Shown: piece by piece, positions 30,200 through 39,936 of the stretch | Position numbering within the stretch: the stretch's first letter is position 1 | Layout of the letters: every line of letters begins with the position of its first letter | From: Thalassocella blandensis | Lineage (GTDB): Bacteria; Pseudomonadota; Gammaproteobacteria; Pseudomonadales; Cellvibrionaceae | Assembly (NCBI GenBank): GCA_902141825.1 | Contig: CABFPG010000005.1 | Coordinates: 434,001 to 498,000 of the forward strand | Length of the DNA stretch: 64,000 nucleotides | Reading direction: 5' to 3' | The notes under the pieces: generated by a model | Told to the model about the DNA's origin: nothing | The model's database searches: none | Seen by the model: the letters and a program-made list of their open reading frames with translations, nothing else | Translations under genes and position numbers: made by a program

Positions 30200-31681
30200 A
30201 TGAGTGAAGAGATATTAGTTAATTTCGGTCCGACCGAAACACGTGCCGCGCTGGTAGAAAACGGGGTGCTGCAGGAGGTTTATGTCGAGCGTGCACGCAG
30301 TAAAGGATATGTGGGTAACATCTATCTGGGCAAAGTGGTTCGGGTGTTGCCTGGCATGCAAGCGGCGTTTGTCGATATTGGTCAGGAGCGTGCGGGCTTT
30401 ATCCATGTTTCGGACATTGCGCCACTTAATGAAGATGGTGTGGAAGAGCGCAGCAATGATGAAGCTGATGTACGTGAGCTTTTGCGCCAGGGGCAGGAGA
30501 TTCTGGTGCAAGTTACCAAAGATCCGATTGGCACCAAGGGCGCCCGTTTAACGACACATCTGTCGGTGTCGGCGCGCTATTTGGTGTACATGCCAAATAC
30601 CATGCATATCGGCGTTTCCAATCGAATTGAAGATGATAACGAGCGAGAACGTTTGCGCAGCACCGTCAATAAACTTGCTGAAGAACATAAAGATAAATAT
30701 CCCGTAGGTGGATTTATTATTCGCACGGTTGCAGAAGGTGCGACCGAAGATGAGCTGAAGGCTGACATACCTTTCGTATTTCATTTGTGGCATGACCTTG
30801 CTGATACCATAAAAAACGCGACGGCCCCCTGTATTATTTACGAAGATTTACCGTTATACATGCGAACTGTACGTGACTTGATGCGTCCAAACATAGAAAA
30901 GGTGCGGATAGATTCACGCGAGTGCTATGCCAGCATGGAAAAGTTTGCCAAGCATTACGCGCCTGAAATTGGTGGTCGGCTGGAGCACTATCCCGGTGAA
31001 CGTCCATTGTTTGATTTGTATGGCGTGGAAAATGAAATTCAGAAAGCACTGGATACCAAGGTATTGTTGAAGTCCGGTGGGTATTTGATTGTCGAGCAAA
31101 CTGAAGCGATGTCGACGATTGATGTGAATACAGGCGCTTTCGTCGGCCATAGGAATCTTGAAGAAACAATATTTAAAACCAATTTAGAAGCTGCAGCTGC
31201 AATTGCCCGTCAACTGCGCCTGCGCAATATCGGTGGCATCATCATTATTGATTTCATTGATATGAAAGAAGAAGAGAATAAGCGGCAAGTGCTTCGTACG
31301 CTGGAAAAGTGTATGGAAAAAGACCGCGCGAAAACCAGCATTACCGGAGTGTCTGAGCTTGGGCTGGTGGAAATGACGCGTAAGCGCACGCGTGAGAGTT
31401 TAGGTCAGGTGTTGTGTGAGACATGCCCGGTTTGTCAGGGGCGCGGATCATTAAAATCTGCCGAGACCGTTTGCTACGAAATTTTTCGTGAAATTTTGCG
31501 TGAAGCGAGGACTTATGAAAACGATAAGTTTTTGGTGCTGGCGTCACAAACTGTTATAGATCGTTTGCTGGATGAAGAGTCGACCAGCGTCGCGGACCTT
31601 GAATTGTTTATTGGCAGAACTATCCAGTTTCAAGTGGAGACCATGTACAACCAGGAACAATACGACATCGTATTGGCATAG
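30200..31681 (+). CDS. rng: Ribonuclease G
   Basis: RNase G is an endonuclease of the RNase E family that matures 16S rRNA 5' ends and degrades some mRNAs. The 493-residue protein has an S1 domain (about 35-125), the 5'-sensor/RNase H region, the DNase-I-like catalytic domain with IDVNTGAFVG and IIIDFIDMK (catalytic aspartates near 300 and 345), and the Zn-link CETCPVCQGRG (about 403-413). It lacks the long C-terminal scaffold of RNase E. I start at ATG 30200; a TTG 6 bases upstream directly follows the maf stop. Confidence 0.96.
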   Translation: MSEEILVNFGPTETRAALVENGVLQEVYVERARSKGYVGNIYLGKVVRVLPGMQAAFVDIGQERAGFIHVSDIAPLNEDGVEERSNDEADVRELLRQGQEILVQVTKDPIGTKGARLTTHLSVSARYLVYMPNTMHIGVSNRIEDDNERERLRSTVNKLAEEHKDKYPVGGFIIRTVAEGATEDELKADIPFVFHLWHDLADTIKNATAPCIIYEDLPLYMRTVRDLMRPNIEKVRIDSRECYASMEKFAKHYAPEIGGRLEHYPGERPLFDLYGVENEIQKALDTKVLLKSGGYLIVEQTEAMSTIDVNTGAFVGHRNLEETIFKTNLEAAAAIARQLRLRNIGGIIIIDFIDMKEEENKRQVLRTLEKCMEKDRAKTSITGVSELGLVEMTRKRTRESLGQVLCETCPVCQGRGSLKSAETVCYEIFREILREARTYENDKFLVLASQTVIDRLLDEESTSVADLELFIGRTIQFQVETMYNQEQYDIVLA

Positions 31682-31877
31682 TCTGTGTTACATAAATGGC
31701 AATAGAGCCATGACCATTCAAGGGCGTTTATCCAGCTTTGCAAGAGCGGATAATCGTGATTGGCGTTGCGTTTTGATTATTGATATGGGGGGAGTTATAT
31801 CCACCTATACACGTAGCCTGCAGATATTCCATATAGCGTTGGCGTTATATGACTAAGAGAATTTAAGAACTTTAAAC

Positions 31878-34800
31878 GTGCCGAAGATTAGAGCAGAACA
31901 TTTGCGCACATTAGCGCGTCGCGTATGGGGAACGATATTTACCCTGGTTATTGCGATTGCCGTTGTGGTGCAACTAGGGCGACAAGCCTTTCCCATGATC
32001 AAGGATTACCGCGAGGAAATCGTGGCCTATATCGAGGGAAAAATTGGCATGCAGGTTGAAGTCGGTGAAGTGCATTCCGAGTGGTCAGGATTGCGTCCGA
32101 GTATCGGCATGAAGGATCTAAAGGTGATAAGCGAAGAAGGAATTGCTATCTTCCATGTTGAAAACGCTTCCGCCCAATTAAGCATTCTCGACTCGATATT
32201 TAAATGGCGCCTCGCCTGGCGTCAAATTCAGTTTGATGGATTTGAAACATCCTTGGTGCAGGCTGAAGACGGCTCCTGGTCGATCCACGGTGCACCCAAA
32301 TTTACGCCGAACAAAAATGATGAAAATGCCACTCCCATCATCGACGATCCCTATGATATTTTTCTTTTCGGACGGCGGATCAATATCACCGATGCACAAT
32401 TTTATGTGCAATTTGAAACCGGTAAGATGGTGGACATTCTCGTCCCTAAAATTTCATTGGAGAATGATAAAAATTTCCATCGTCTGGTCGCTGAACTTGA
32501 TGTAGAAGAGGGAGAGGAAGCATTCAAGCTGATAGTAGAAGGGCAGGGAGACCCGCGTGACGATAAGTTCACCTCTAACGGCTATCTGGCATTGGAAAAT
32601 TTTTCCACTACCAAAGTTATTCAGGCGCTTGGAGGCAAAATTGCCGGTAAGAACATTGAACTCAACAAGGATGAAGAAAACAAGTTAAATGTTGCGCTGT
32701 GGTTTCGAGGTACGCCCAGTAACGGAATGACCTTTCGTGGATCGTTGGAAGCGTTGGGATTTCCCTTGGAGATGTCGCGCGAAAAATTCAATTTGCCAGA
32801 GGGCGTCAGTGCCAATGTGGTCGGCAAGTTTCACCGTAACCTGGGCTGGGACATAGGTGTGCGAGATTTACAGGTGAACTGGTCGGAGCAAAGTTCACCG
32901 AAGCTGGATTTACAAATTCTCGCGCAGAAAGATAAGAATTTAACCATAAAAACGCCCGAGCTGAATTTGTCGGATTGGTCTGAGTTATTGCTGCATTTTG
33001 GTCTGGGCAATGAGCGTGCCGATGACATGGTGCAAGAGCTGGCGTTGCAGGGGACTTTAAAGGATATTCAATTCGAACTGACCAACAAAGAAAGCGGTTA
33101 CTTTTTGGCAAAAATGCGTTTAGAGCATGGGAAGTCTAATGCCGTCATGGGGGTGCCGGCTTTTGACAATGTCGGTGGTGAAATTGAGTTTAATCTCAAC
33201 AGCGGTAAAGCAAATATCGCGATCGATGACGGGTTCAGTGTTTTCTTGCCGAAGGTATATTTTGAACCTCTGCGATTCGATCAGGCGAGTGGGCAAATTG
33301 CCTGGGAAATCAATCTCGAAAAACGAATCACGTATATCACCTCCAGTTTATTAAAGGTTGCCAATTCGGACGAGGAAGGGCATGGGTATCTCTATTTATC
33401 TTTGCCCTTTAAAAAGGAGGAAGGTGAACAGGAGATGACGTTGTCGCTTGGGATAAAAGAGACCCTCGCCGCAAATCATAAGCGTTATGTGCCAAAGACT
33501 GTGCCGAAGCATCTGTATAACTGGTTGGATTCCAGTATTAAGCAGGGAACGGTTAAAAATGTTCGCTTCCTTTACAGCGGATCTGTGGAAAAAGATCCCT
33601 ATCCCAAACCCAGTATTCAGCTGTATGCAGAAGTGTACGATGGCAACCTGGTTTTTGATCCCAACTGGCCCGAATTGAAAGGGGTCAGTGGGGTGTTGCG
33701 ACTGGAGAACGATAACCTGGATGTACGTATCGATAAAGCCAGTTTGTTGGGCAACTCCGTCCATGATGCCACCATCAGCGTGGTACAAAGCAAACAAAGT
33801 GATGCACGGTTGCTTTCGATTAAAGGCGGTGTAGAAAGCGATGTCGAATCCGCAATGGCTCTTCTCAAAAGCAGCCCTATTCGTGAATACATCGGCTCTA
33901 CCTTCGATACCTGGGATGTTGCGGGAGATGTGAGTGCTAAGGTGGAGCTGCTTATTCCACTGAGCTCCGAAGAGGACAGCGTATCGCATAAAATTGATGT
34001 GCGATTTGCAAATGCGGATATTCATATTCCGGATATCGATCTTGATATCAATAAAATTTCCGGCTTGATGCATTACACCACAGACAAAGGTGTCTACGCA
34101 GAAAAAATTCGTGGCAGGGTGTGGGGTGAAAAAATCAATGCAACAATTGAAAGTCCGAGAAACAGCAGCGGAGGTTTTAACACGGTTATCGGATTTAAAG
34201 GCCCCGTTGAAATTGCCAAATTACGCACATGGACGAAGCGCCCTGAGTTGATGTTTGCAGAAGGCAAGAGCCCAGTGCAAGGCAAGTTGTCGATTATTCA
34301 TGATGAGAATAAACAAATGAGTCTGCGGTTGGACGTGGCCTCACGCTTGAAAGGAGTTGAAGTAGATTTACCGCAACCTTTTGCTAAAGGGAAAGATACA
34401 GAGCTGCCTTTTTCTGCGCAAATTGAATTTCTGCAAGATAGCGAACAGTATGAGTTCCTCTACGGTGACGAGCTACGAGTTTTATTGTTGAGCGACGAAT
34501 ACTTCAGTATAAGCTCTATTATTGAGCTTGGAGAATTTGATTCGCGCAAAGCAAGTGACATGCTGGCAGCAACAGGAAAGTTTGATATTCGAGGCAGAAT
34601 TTCCAAATTTGATTTAGATCAGTGGAATGCGGTACTGGAAAATTATCTGAGCTTTAGTGCTGAAATGCTGGGAGAATCTGAAGAGTTTGAGCCGACACCT
34701 GCCACCCTGGATGTAGCCATAGATCAGTTTTTTCTTGGCAGCTTTGCCATTGATCAGTTGCACGTGAAAGGGGAGAGAAAATGGCCGTATTGGGATTTAA

Positions 34801-35945
34801 ACATTGACAGCACTTTAATGGCGGGGCTCGTACGTGTTCCTGAAGAAGATGCGCCTATTGAAATGATGCTGAAGTATCTGCGCATAGAGTCCGATGAGGA
34901 GCCAGAACAGAGTTTACCCGTCAGTGAAGCAAGCGAGGAAGCGGAAAAAGAAAGCGTACTCGCCGACCTGGATTTGGATCGAGCAGTCGCCCTTCAATTT
35001 TCGGCTGATGAGTTCTATTTGGGAGATGAAAACTACGGTTCCTGGAAATTTAATGTGGAGCCGATTGAAAAGGGCATTGCCATCAATGATATTCAGGCGA
35101 CTGTGAAGGGAATGCGAATTGGTGATAATAATGCAGGAGCGAGCTTTCTCTGGTTAAAAGATGGTGGAAAACAAAGTAGCCAGTTTGTTGGTACTATACA
35201 TTCAAATAACCTGGCCGATGTCTTTAAAGCCTGGGGTCAGGAGGTTTTATTGGAAAGTGAATCCGCCCGAATAGACATTGATGCGCAATGGAATGCTGCG
35301 CCAGATCAAGTAACGTTAAAAATGGTAAAAGGCTTAATTATTCTTGATGTAAATAAAGGCAGCTTTAATCGTGGCGCGGGTAGCGATGAAAATGCATTTT
35401 TACGACTGCTGGCATTATTTAACTTCGATACCATTTTACGTCGTTTACGTTTGGACTTTGCCGACTTGGCCGCGCAAGGGTTTTCGTATGACAAAATTTA
35501 CGGGAGCTTGAACTTTGAAGATGGAAATATCTTTTTAACTGACCCGATGATTGTCGAGTCGTCCTCTTCCGTAGTGCAAGTTGCGGGGGTGATTAATGTA
35601 ATCGACGAAAAACTGGATACTGAAATGGTGATCACTTTACCATTCGCCAGTAACCTGGCGGTTGCAACCGCAGTGGTGGCTGGGTTGCCAACTGCAGTGG
35701 GAATTTATTTAATGGGTAAGCTGTTCAAGAGCCAGGTGGATAAAGCGTCCAGTATCAATATGCAGGTTGTGGGCGACTGGGAAGACCCAAAAATTAAGAT
35801 CAGTAAAATTTTCGATATTGACGCTGCGGCACGCAAAGGACGCGAGCTGGAGCAAAAGGCGAAAAACAAAGTCAGCCCTGAGTTTCATAATGACCCCATC
35901 TTGGAAAATGAACTGAACGAGCGGCTGCACCCGGTACAGGAATAA
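31878..35945 (+). CDS. yhdP: YhdP-family AsmA-like protein, probable phospholipid-transport bridge
   Basis: YhdP, TamB and YdbH are AsmA-like proteins thought to form beta-taco bridges that carry phospholipid from inner to outer membrane. The 1355-residue protein has one N-terminal membrane helix (about 15-37, VWGTIFTLVIAIAVVVQLG), a long beta-rich periplasmic body with DUF3971 (about 560-830), and a C-terminal AsmA-2-type segment with a hydrophobic stretch (LPFASNLAVATAVVAGLPTA, about 1255-1275). E. coli YhdP is about 1266 residues. The start is GTG at 31878. The order rng-yhdP-nit is conserved. An intact yhdP matters here because most of the mla pathway is not at its usual locus. Confidence 0.92.
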   Translation: MPKIRAEHLRTLARRVWGTIFTLVIAIAVVVQLGRQAFPMIKDYREEIVAYIEGKIGMQVEVGEVHSEWSGLRPSIGMKDLKVISEEGIAIFHVENASAQLSILDSIFKWRLAWRQIQFDGFETSLVQAEDGSWSIHGAPKFTPNKNDENATPIIDDPYDIFLFGRRINITDAQFYVQFETGKMVDILVPKISLENDKNFHRLVAELDVEEGEEAFKLIVEGQGDPRDDKFTSNGYLALENFSTTKVIQALGGKIAGKNIELNKDEENKLNVALWFRGTPSNGMTFRGSLEALGFPLEMSREKFNLPEGVSANVVGKFHRNLGWDIGVRDLQVNWSEQSSPKLDLQILAQKDKNLTIKTPELNLSDWSELLLHFGLGNERADDMVQELALQGTLKDIQFELTNKESGYFLAKMRLEHGKSNAVMGVPAFDNVGGEIEFNLNSGKANIAIDDGFSVFLPKVYFEPLRFDQASGQIAWEINLEKRITYITSSLLKVANSDEEGHGYLYLSLPFKKEEGEQEMTLSLGIKETLAANHKRYVPKTVPKHLYNWLDSSIKQGTVKNVRFLYSGSVEKDPYPKPSIQLYAEVYDGNLVFDPNWPELKGVSGVLRLENDNLDVRIDKASLLGNSVHDATISVVQSKQSDARLLSIKGGVESDVESAMALLKSSPIREYIGSTFDTWDVAGDVSAKVELLIPLSSEEDSVSHKIDVRFANADIHIPDIDLDINKISGLMHYTTDKGVYAEKIRGRVWGEKINATIESPRNSSGGFNTVIGFKGPVEIAKLRTWTKRPELMFAEGKSPVQGKLSIIHDENKQMSLRLDVASRLKGVEVDLPQPFAKGKDTELPFSAQIEFLQDSEQYEFLYGDELRVLLLSDEYFSISSIIELGEFDSRKASDMLAATGKFDIRGRISKFDLDQWNAVLENYLSFSAEMLGESEEFEPTPATLDVAIDQFFLGSFAIDQLHVKGERKWPYWDLNIDSTLMAGLVRVPEEDAPIEMMLKYLRIESDEEPEQSLPVSEASEEAEKESVLADLDLDRAVALQFSADEFYLGDENYGSWKFNVEPIEKGIAINDIQATVKGMRIGDNNAGASFLWLKDGGKQSSQFVGTIHSNNLADVFKAWGQEVLLESESARIDIDAQWNAAPDQVTLKMVKGLIILDVNKGSFNRGAGSDENAFLRLLALFNFDTILRRLRLDFADLAAQGFSYDKIYGSLNFEDGNIFLTDPMIVESSSSVVQVAGVINVIDEKLDTEMVITLPFASNLAVATAVVAGLPTAVGIYLMGKLFKSQVDKASSINMQVVGDWEDPKIKISKIFDIDAAARKGRELEQKAKNKVSPEFHNDPILENELNERLHPVQE

Positions 35946-35964
35946 AACCTTTAACTAAAAGAGT

Positions 35965-36885
35965 GTGAATGCAATGGGCGAATTGAAAGAAGGCAATCGA
36001 GTTTCTACCAGCGCATTCCATCCCTCACGTATTACTGTTTGTGCTATTCAAATGGTGAGTACGTTGGATTGGCAACAGAACCATACCACGGCGGTAGCGC
36101 TGTTGGAGCAAGCCGCTGCCGCTCAGTGCCAGTTAGCCGTACTGCCGGAAAATTTCATTACCTACGGCGACAAAAATACCCCGGACGAACAACAGCAATT
36201 CCAGTTTATTCAAGACTATGCCGCATTGGCAAAAAAGCTGAATCTATGGATAGTTGCGGGGACATTCCCGCTGCACAGTCATGTGCTGGCAAAAACCTTT
36301 AAACAATATCAGCGGATATCGTCGGACAGGCGACCCTATGCCGCTTGCCTGGTGTTTGACCCTCAGGGGACAGCCGTTGCAGCCTATACAAAACTACATC
36401 TGTTTGATGTTGATGTGAAAGATCTTGACGGAAGTAATGGTGTGCAGCGCTATTGTGAATCCGACGTGTTTCGGCCTGGGGAGTCGCCGGCAGTGTTTCA
36501 AGCGTTTAATCAGACGAGCGGCCTGGCGGTGTGTTATGACTTGCGTTTTCCCGAACTGTTTCGAGTATTAATAGATAAGGGGTGCAGATTTATCTGTTTC
36601 CCATCAGCGTTCACTGCGAAAACAGGGCAGGCGCACTGGCGCACTTTAGTGTGTGCCCGGGCGATAGAGACACAATGCTATATCATTGCTGCAAATCAAG
36701 GAGGGTTACATCCGAATGGACGGGAGACTTGGGGGGAAACTATTATTGTTGATCCCTGGGGAAGCGTATTGGCCAGTATTGATAAAGGAGAAGGTATTGC
36801 GGTTGCCGAAATGGACTTTGATTTTGTTGCGCAGTGTCGCGACGCGATGCCTGTTTCGCAGCACCGTCGCCTGGACCGGTGCTAG
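35965..36885 (+). CDS. Nitrilase-family amidohydrolase, Nit1-like
   Basis: The 306-residue protein is a carbon-nitrogen hydrolase with the Glu-Lys-Cys triad: Glu in VLPENF (about 61), Lys in YTKLHLFDVDV (about 138) and Cys in AVCYDLRFPELF (about 190). The closest group by pattern is Nit1/deaminated-glutathione amidase, a metabolite-repair enzyme, which commonly follows yhdP in Pseudomonas. The start is GTG 35965 or ATG 35974; neither has a strong ribosome site. In relatives tldD comes next, but here a different block follows. Confidence 0.88.
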   Translation: MNAMGELKEGNRVSTSAFHPSRITVCAIQMVSTLDWQQNHTTAVALLEQAAAAQCQLAVLPENFITYGDKNTPDEQQQFQFIQDYAALAKKLNLWIVAGTFPLHSHVLAKTFKQYQRISSDRRPYAACLVFDPQGTAVAAYTKLHLFDVDVKDLDGSNGVQRYCESDVFRPGESPAVFQAFNQTSGLAVCYDLRFPELFRVLIDKGCRFICFPSAFTAKTGQAHWRTLVCARAIETQCYIIAANQGGLHPNGRETWGETIIVDPWGSVLASIDKGEGIAVAEMDFDFVAQCRDAMPVSQHRRLDRC

Positions 36886-37251
36886 GGACTATCGAGCTGC
36901 CCGGTTGTGGCGTGATTGCACGCTTTAAACCTGTAAAAAGTTGTTTTCCTGAATTTGCTATGAAATTTTGAGCGCTAAAAAACGTCCAAGCTAATAGATG
37001 TCTGTATTGAACGCGTTTTGCATGAAGCCGCAGCAGTGAAAAACATAAAATTACAATAATTTCTTCCAAATATAAGAAGATAGGAAACGTAGAATTGTGA
37101 GTTTTGAATTTCAGGTGGCTTTGTGAAATGGGCTGTGCAGTAAATAGTGCAGTCGGCAGTGTAATCGACACTTAGAACTAGAAAAATATAAAGGCAGAGA
37201 GCAGCTATAACCGATAGTGTTAAATGCCTTCTCGTTTACTGGAGTTTCAAC
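36886..37251. other. Gene-free stretch before the lipoprotein group
   Basis: I see no gene, terminator or clear promoter in these 366 AT-rich bases. They mark the junction between conserved nit and the accessory lipoprotein block. Confidence 0.5.
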
Positions 37252-37836
37252 ATGAAAAAGATATTTCAATACATCAGTGTATTTTGTTTCGCGACTTTTT
37301 TCCTGGCTTCCTGTGCAACAGGCCCAAAAGTAGATGCCTTGTATGATCCTGGTGCAAATTTCGCACAATATAAAACTTATAATTTTGCGCCACACTCGGT
37401 AAAAGATAAGCAAGAATATACGTCTATTTTGTCAAAATACTTGAAGCAAACCATTGCAGAACAAATGGAAAGCCGTGGTTACGTGCGTTCGGAAAAGCCT
37501 GATTTGCTGGTAAATTATCACGTAAGTTCCAAAGAAAAAATCGATGTTGATGAATTGCCCGCAGTTGGAGCGCCGTACTATTCCTATCGCTACGGTTATG
37601 GTGCATGGCCCGCATACTCCTATGAGACACGTGTTAAACAATACCAGGAAGGAACGCTCAATATTGATTTGATAGATGCGCAAACAAAACAGCTGGTTTG
37701 GGAGGGGGTCGCGGTGGGACGCGTGAAAAAATCTGCACAGGAAAATCTTGAAACAACAATCAACAAAGTTGTACCGGCAGTGTTTGATAAATTTAATTAC
37801 CGTGCGGGTAGCAATCAGGCGATAACTAAAAACTAA
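37252..37836 (+). CDS. DUF4136 lipoprotein
   Basis: The 194-residue precursor has a signal peptide with lipobox LASC (Cys21), so it is probably an envelope lipoprotein. The body shows the DUF4136 pattern: ANFAQYKTYNF near the start, a TIAEQMESRGYVRSEKPDLLV middle, and an EGTLNIDLIDAQTKQLVWEG segment. A Tyr-rich stretch (APYYSYRYGYGAWPAYSY) sits between them. Function of the domain is not known. It starts a group of lipoprotein genes (next gene 15 bases downstream), and a second DUF4136 lipoprotein lies 1.5 kb away on the other strand. Confidence 0.8.
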   Translation: MKKIFQYISVFCFATFFLASCATGPKVDALYDPGANFAQYKTYNFAPHSVKDKQEYTSILSKYLKQTIAEQMESRGYVRSEKPDLLVNYHVSSKEKIDVDELPAVGAPYYSYRYGYGAWPAYSYETRVKQYQEGTLNIDLIDAQTKQLVWEGVAVGRVKKSAQENLETTINKVVPAVFDKFNYRAGSNQAITKN

Positions 37837-37851
37837 AAAATGGAAGAAGTT

Positions 37852-38499
37852 ATGAAAAATAGATTCTGGGGCATTGTATTGCTGGCAGTGCTGGCACCAT
37901 TGACGGCGTGTAGTAAAAGTGAACCTACGGCAAGCGGTGAGGCTATTCCAAGCCCTGCAGCGCAGGCGAACACAATCACAGTGAATGCCGAGAAAAGTAC
38001 TGTTGAAGGTGATTACCATCAACACAGCTGGAAAACGATGATTGCGGCATCGTGTACCGCTTTCTTTGACGGGTGTAATCAATGTCGTCGGTCTGCAGGT
38101 TCTGATATGGCGGTATGTACCAAAAAAATGTGTGCCGAGTATCAAAAGCCACGCTGCCTCAGTCCCGATTCAGAAAATCTTAAAACTGAAGTCGTGGGCA
38201 GTAAAACTGCCAGCCATGGTGCAAAGGCCTTTGAATACTTGTGTGCTGAAGGCAAGTTTAAAGTGTTCCATAACGTGTATGTTGCGGGAGATCAGAGACT
38301 CAAACTCAACGACAATCAGATCATGTTGTCTGACTCACAAACGAGAACAACATCAACATTGACCCGTGAACCTAGCGCTTCCGGTGAAAAATATGTCAAC
38401 GAGAGCTTGGTGTTTTGGGAAAAGGGTGATGAAAGCATACTGAGTATCGATGGCAAACCTGCATACTCTGCATGTAAAAAAGTTGCGTTTACGCTTTAA
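37852..38499 (+). CDS. MliC-like lysozyme-inhibitor lipoprotein with an added Cys-rich region
   Basis: MliC proteins block host c-type lysozyme. The 215-residue precursor has lipobox LTAC (Cys20), a short linker, then a six-cysteine segment (Cys68, 75, 78, 89, 94, 102), and a C-terminal MliC domain (about 125-215). That domain carries the family signature SASGEKYVNESLVFWEKGDE (176-195), close to E. coli MliC [20 protein letters not shown], and a cysteine pair (131, 208) in the usual places. The Cys-rich part is not in standard MliC. I start at ATG 37852, since GGAAG precedes it; an ATG 12 bases upstream is less well placed. It is between DUF4136 and DUF3313 lipoprotein genes. Confidence 0.72.
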   Translation: MKNRFWGIVLLAVLAPLTACSKSEPTASGEAIPSPAAQANTITVNAEKSTVEGDYHQHSWKTMIAASCTAFFDGCNQCRRSAGSDMAVCTKKMCAEYQKPRCLSPDSENLKTEVVGSKTASHGAKAFEYLCAEGKFKVFHNVYVAGDQRLKLNDNQIMLSDSQTRTTSTLTREPSASGEKYVNESLVFWEKGDESILSIDGKPAYSACKKVAFTL

Positions 38500-38536
38500 A
38501 GTCAAAACGCTTTAAAAAAGCGTGAGGAGGAGAGAA

Positions 38537-39202
38537 ATGAAATATTTATTGTTGCTTGTGATATCCATGTGCCTGTTCGCGTGTAGTCAGTCACCGCAAG
38601 TTGATACCAGCAATATGGCAGATAATCCCGGTGGTATGGCAAAGGTTAAACGTTCGGGGTTTGATAAAGCTTTTGTCGACTCAGAATCGGGGTTTGAGTC
38701 TTATACCGCTTTTATGTTTGCGCCGTTGGATACCACGGCTGTCGAAGTAGAGAGCCCTGAAATTCAAAGAAGTCGGGAGTCCATGTGGGAGTTCACAGAC
38801 AAAGACGCATCACAAATGTCTGAGGCGTATAAAAAAGCTGTGACGCAGGCCTTTAAAAAAGAAAAGGGAATGAAACTGGTTGAGAAAGCCGGGCCGGGTG
38901 TTATTTTGGTGAAATCAAAACTTACTCGTTTTGCACCGACTACCCCTAAATTCGATTCTATTGATCGAACACCTCGTTCCAGATTCTATGCACGATCTTC
39001 TGCCAATTTTACGATGGAGACTGAGCTATTTGATTCCCAGTCTAATAAACCATTGGCGACTATTATTGAAAATCGCGAAATGGGAGATAACTTAACCATG
39101 GAAGAAATTACCACCGCTCGCTATGCCTTGGACATGCGTATGGGGTTCGATCGCTGGGCCAGAAATTTCAGAACCAGTATTGATAAAATGAAGGAAAATT
39201 GA
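38537..39202 (+). CDS. DUF3313-like lipoprotein
   Basis: The 221-residue precursor has a short signal with lipobox LFAC (Cys16). The body (FESYTAFMFAPLDTTAV, GVILVKSKLTRF, METELFDSQSNKPLATI) fits the DUF3313 group of envelope lipoproteins of unknown function. The assignment is by pattern only. I start at ATG 38537, because AGGAGGAG lies just before it; a GTG 15 bases upstream overlaps that site. It is third of three plus-strand lipoprotein genes and ends at an inverted repeat. Confidence 0.62.
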   Translation: MKYLLLLVISMCLFACSQSPQVDTSNMADNPGGMAKVKRSGFDKAFVDSESGFESYTAFMFAPLDTTAVEVESPEIQRSRESMWEFTDKDASQMSEAYKKAVTQAFKKEKGMKLVEKAGPGVILVKSKLTRFAPTTPKFDSIDRTPRSRFYARSSANFTMETELFDSQSNKPLATIIENREMGDNLTMEEITTARYALDMRMGFDRWARNFRTSIDKMKEN

Positions 39203-39221
39203 GGTTGATGTAGAGTTTACA

Positions 39222-39256
39222 CTCCAATAGCGAAGCCTGGTGCTCTGCTATTGGAG
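39222..39256. terminator. Inverted repeat between convergent lipoprotein genes
   Basis: Perfect 10-base arms (CTCCAATAGC and GCTATTGGAG) with a 15-base loop lie between the convergent DUF3313 and DUF4136 genes. No T-run follows immediately, but placement suits a bidirectional terminator. Confidence 0.5.
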
Positions 39257-39297
39257 TTGGATGTCAAATCTATTGTTTGGGATCTATTTTTTGGGAT

Positions 39298-39936
39298 TTA
39301 TTTTTTTGGATATATTTTGGGAAATGTATCGAAGATTTTTTTCACTGACTCAGTAATCAGCATATCTCTTTTTCGTTCACTTACATCAACTTTTAAATTC
39401 GATTTGGCTCGGCCTTGCCATAAATCTTCACCGGTTTTTGGATCTGATGCAACGATGACAAGTGCGCCTTCATTGTAATCCACCATGGAACGACCGTTAA
39501 ACCCGGTATCTGTATGTGTTGCGCTTCCTACCGTTGCACTGTCACTAAAAACTTCGCTTTCGCTTTGCATTCCAACGCGCTGGATGGAAGCGCCTAAATA
39601 AGTCACGATAATATCGGCCTGAGTGACTTTTTCCACTTCTTTAATATTTCGCAAGGTCAATTCTTCTCGAATGCTGGCCTCAATTTTTTCTCTCACCCCT
39701 TTGACACTGATTCCCGCCAGTTTTTCATTTGCCAGCTTGCTATCCTGTGAGAACGCAAACGTGTGTACTTTTGGCCAGATTTGTGTTGAATAAGTTTTAC
39801 TTTCTATCTGTGCTTTGTTGTGGCTGCATGCAGATATTCCGCTGAGAATACATGCAAGTACAACCCACATTGGCGCTATTGAAAGTCGCTGTGTGCGAAA
39901 ATTCAGCACGTCTGTGCGGCGGGAAAAAATAGCCAT
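39298..39936 (-). CDS. DUF4136-like lipoprotein, second copy
   Basis: The 212-residue precursor has a basic start, a hydrophobic stretch and lipobox ISAC (Cys37). The body resembles DUF4136: KVHTFAFS, SIREELTLRNIKEVEKVTQADIIV and EGALVIVASDPKTGEDLWQG. It is a distant relative of the lipoprotein at 37252, transcribed in the opposite direction. I start at ATG 39936 because AGGTGA sits 6 bases upstream; a GTG at 39945 overlaps that site. Function unknown. Confidence 0.68.
   Translation of the reverse strand: MAIFSRRTDVLNFRTQRLSIAPMWVVLACILSGISACSHNKAQIESKTYSTQIWPKVHTFAFSQDSKLANEKLAGISVKGVREKIEASIREELTLRNIKEVEKVTQADIIVTYLGASIQRVGMQSESEVFSDSATVGSATHTDTGFNGRSMVDYNEGALVIVASDPKTGEDLWQGRAKSNLKVDVSERKRDMLITESVKKIFDTFPKIYPKK

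Noticed and set aside
31710-31856. A 48-codon frame between rng and yhdP
   Set aside because: No ribosome site and no family likeness; most probably chance in a 196-base gap.
33396-34073. A 225-codon minus-strand open frame
   Set aside because: It lies wholly inside yhdP, has a His/Phe/Ile-rich random composition and no ribosome site; it is a shadow of yhdP.
37432-38145. A 237-codon minus-strand open frame
   Set aside because: It runs antisense across two lipoprotein genes with good signal peptides and ribosome sites, and its own composition (Cys/Arg/Phe/Thr-rich) is not protein-like.
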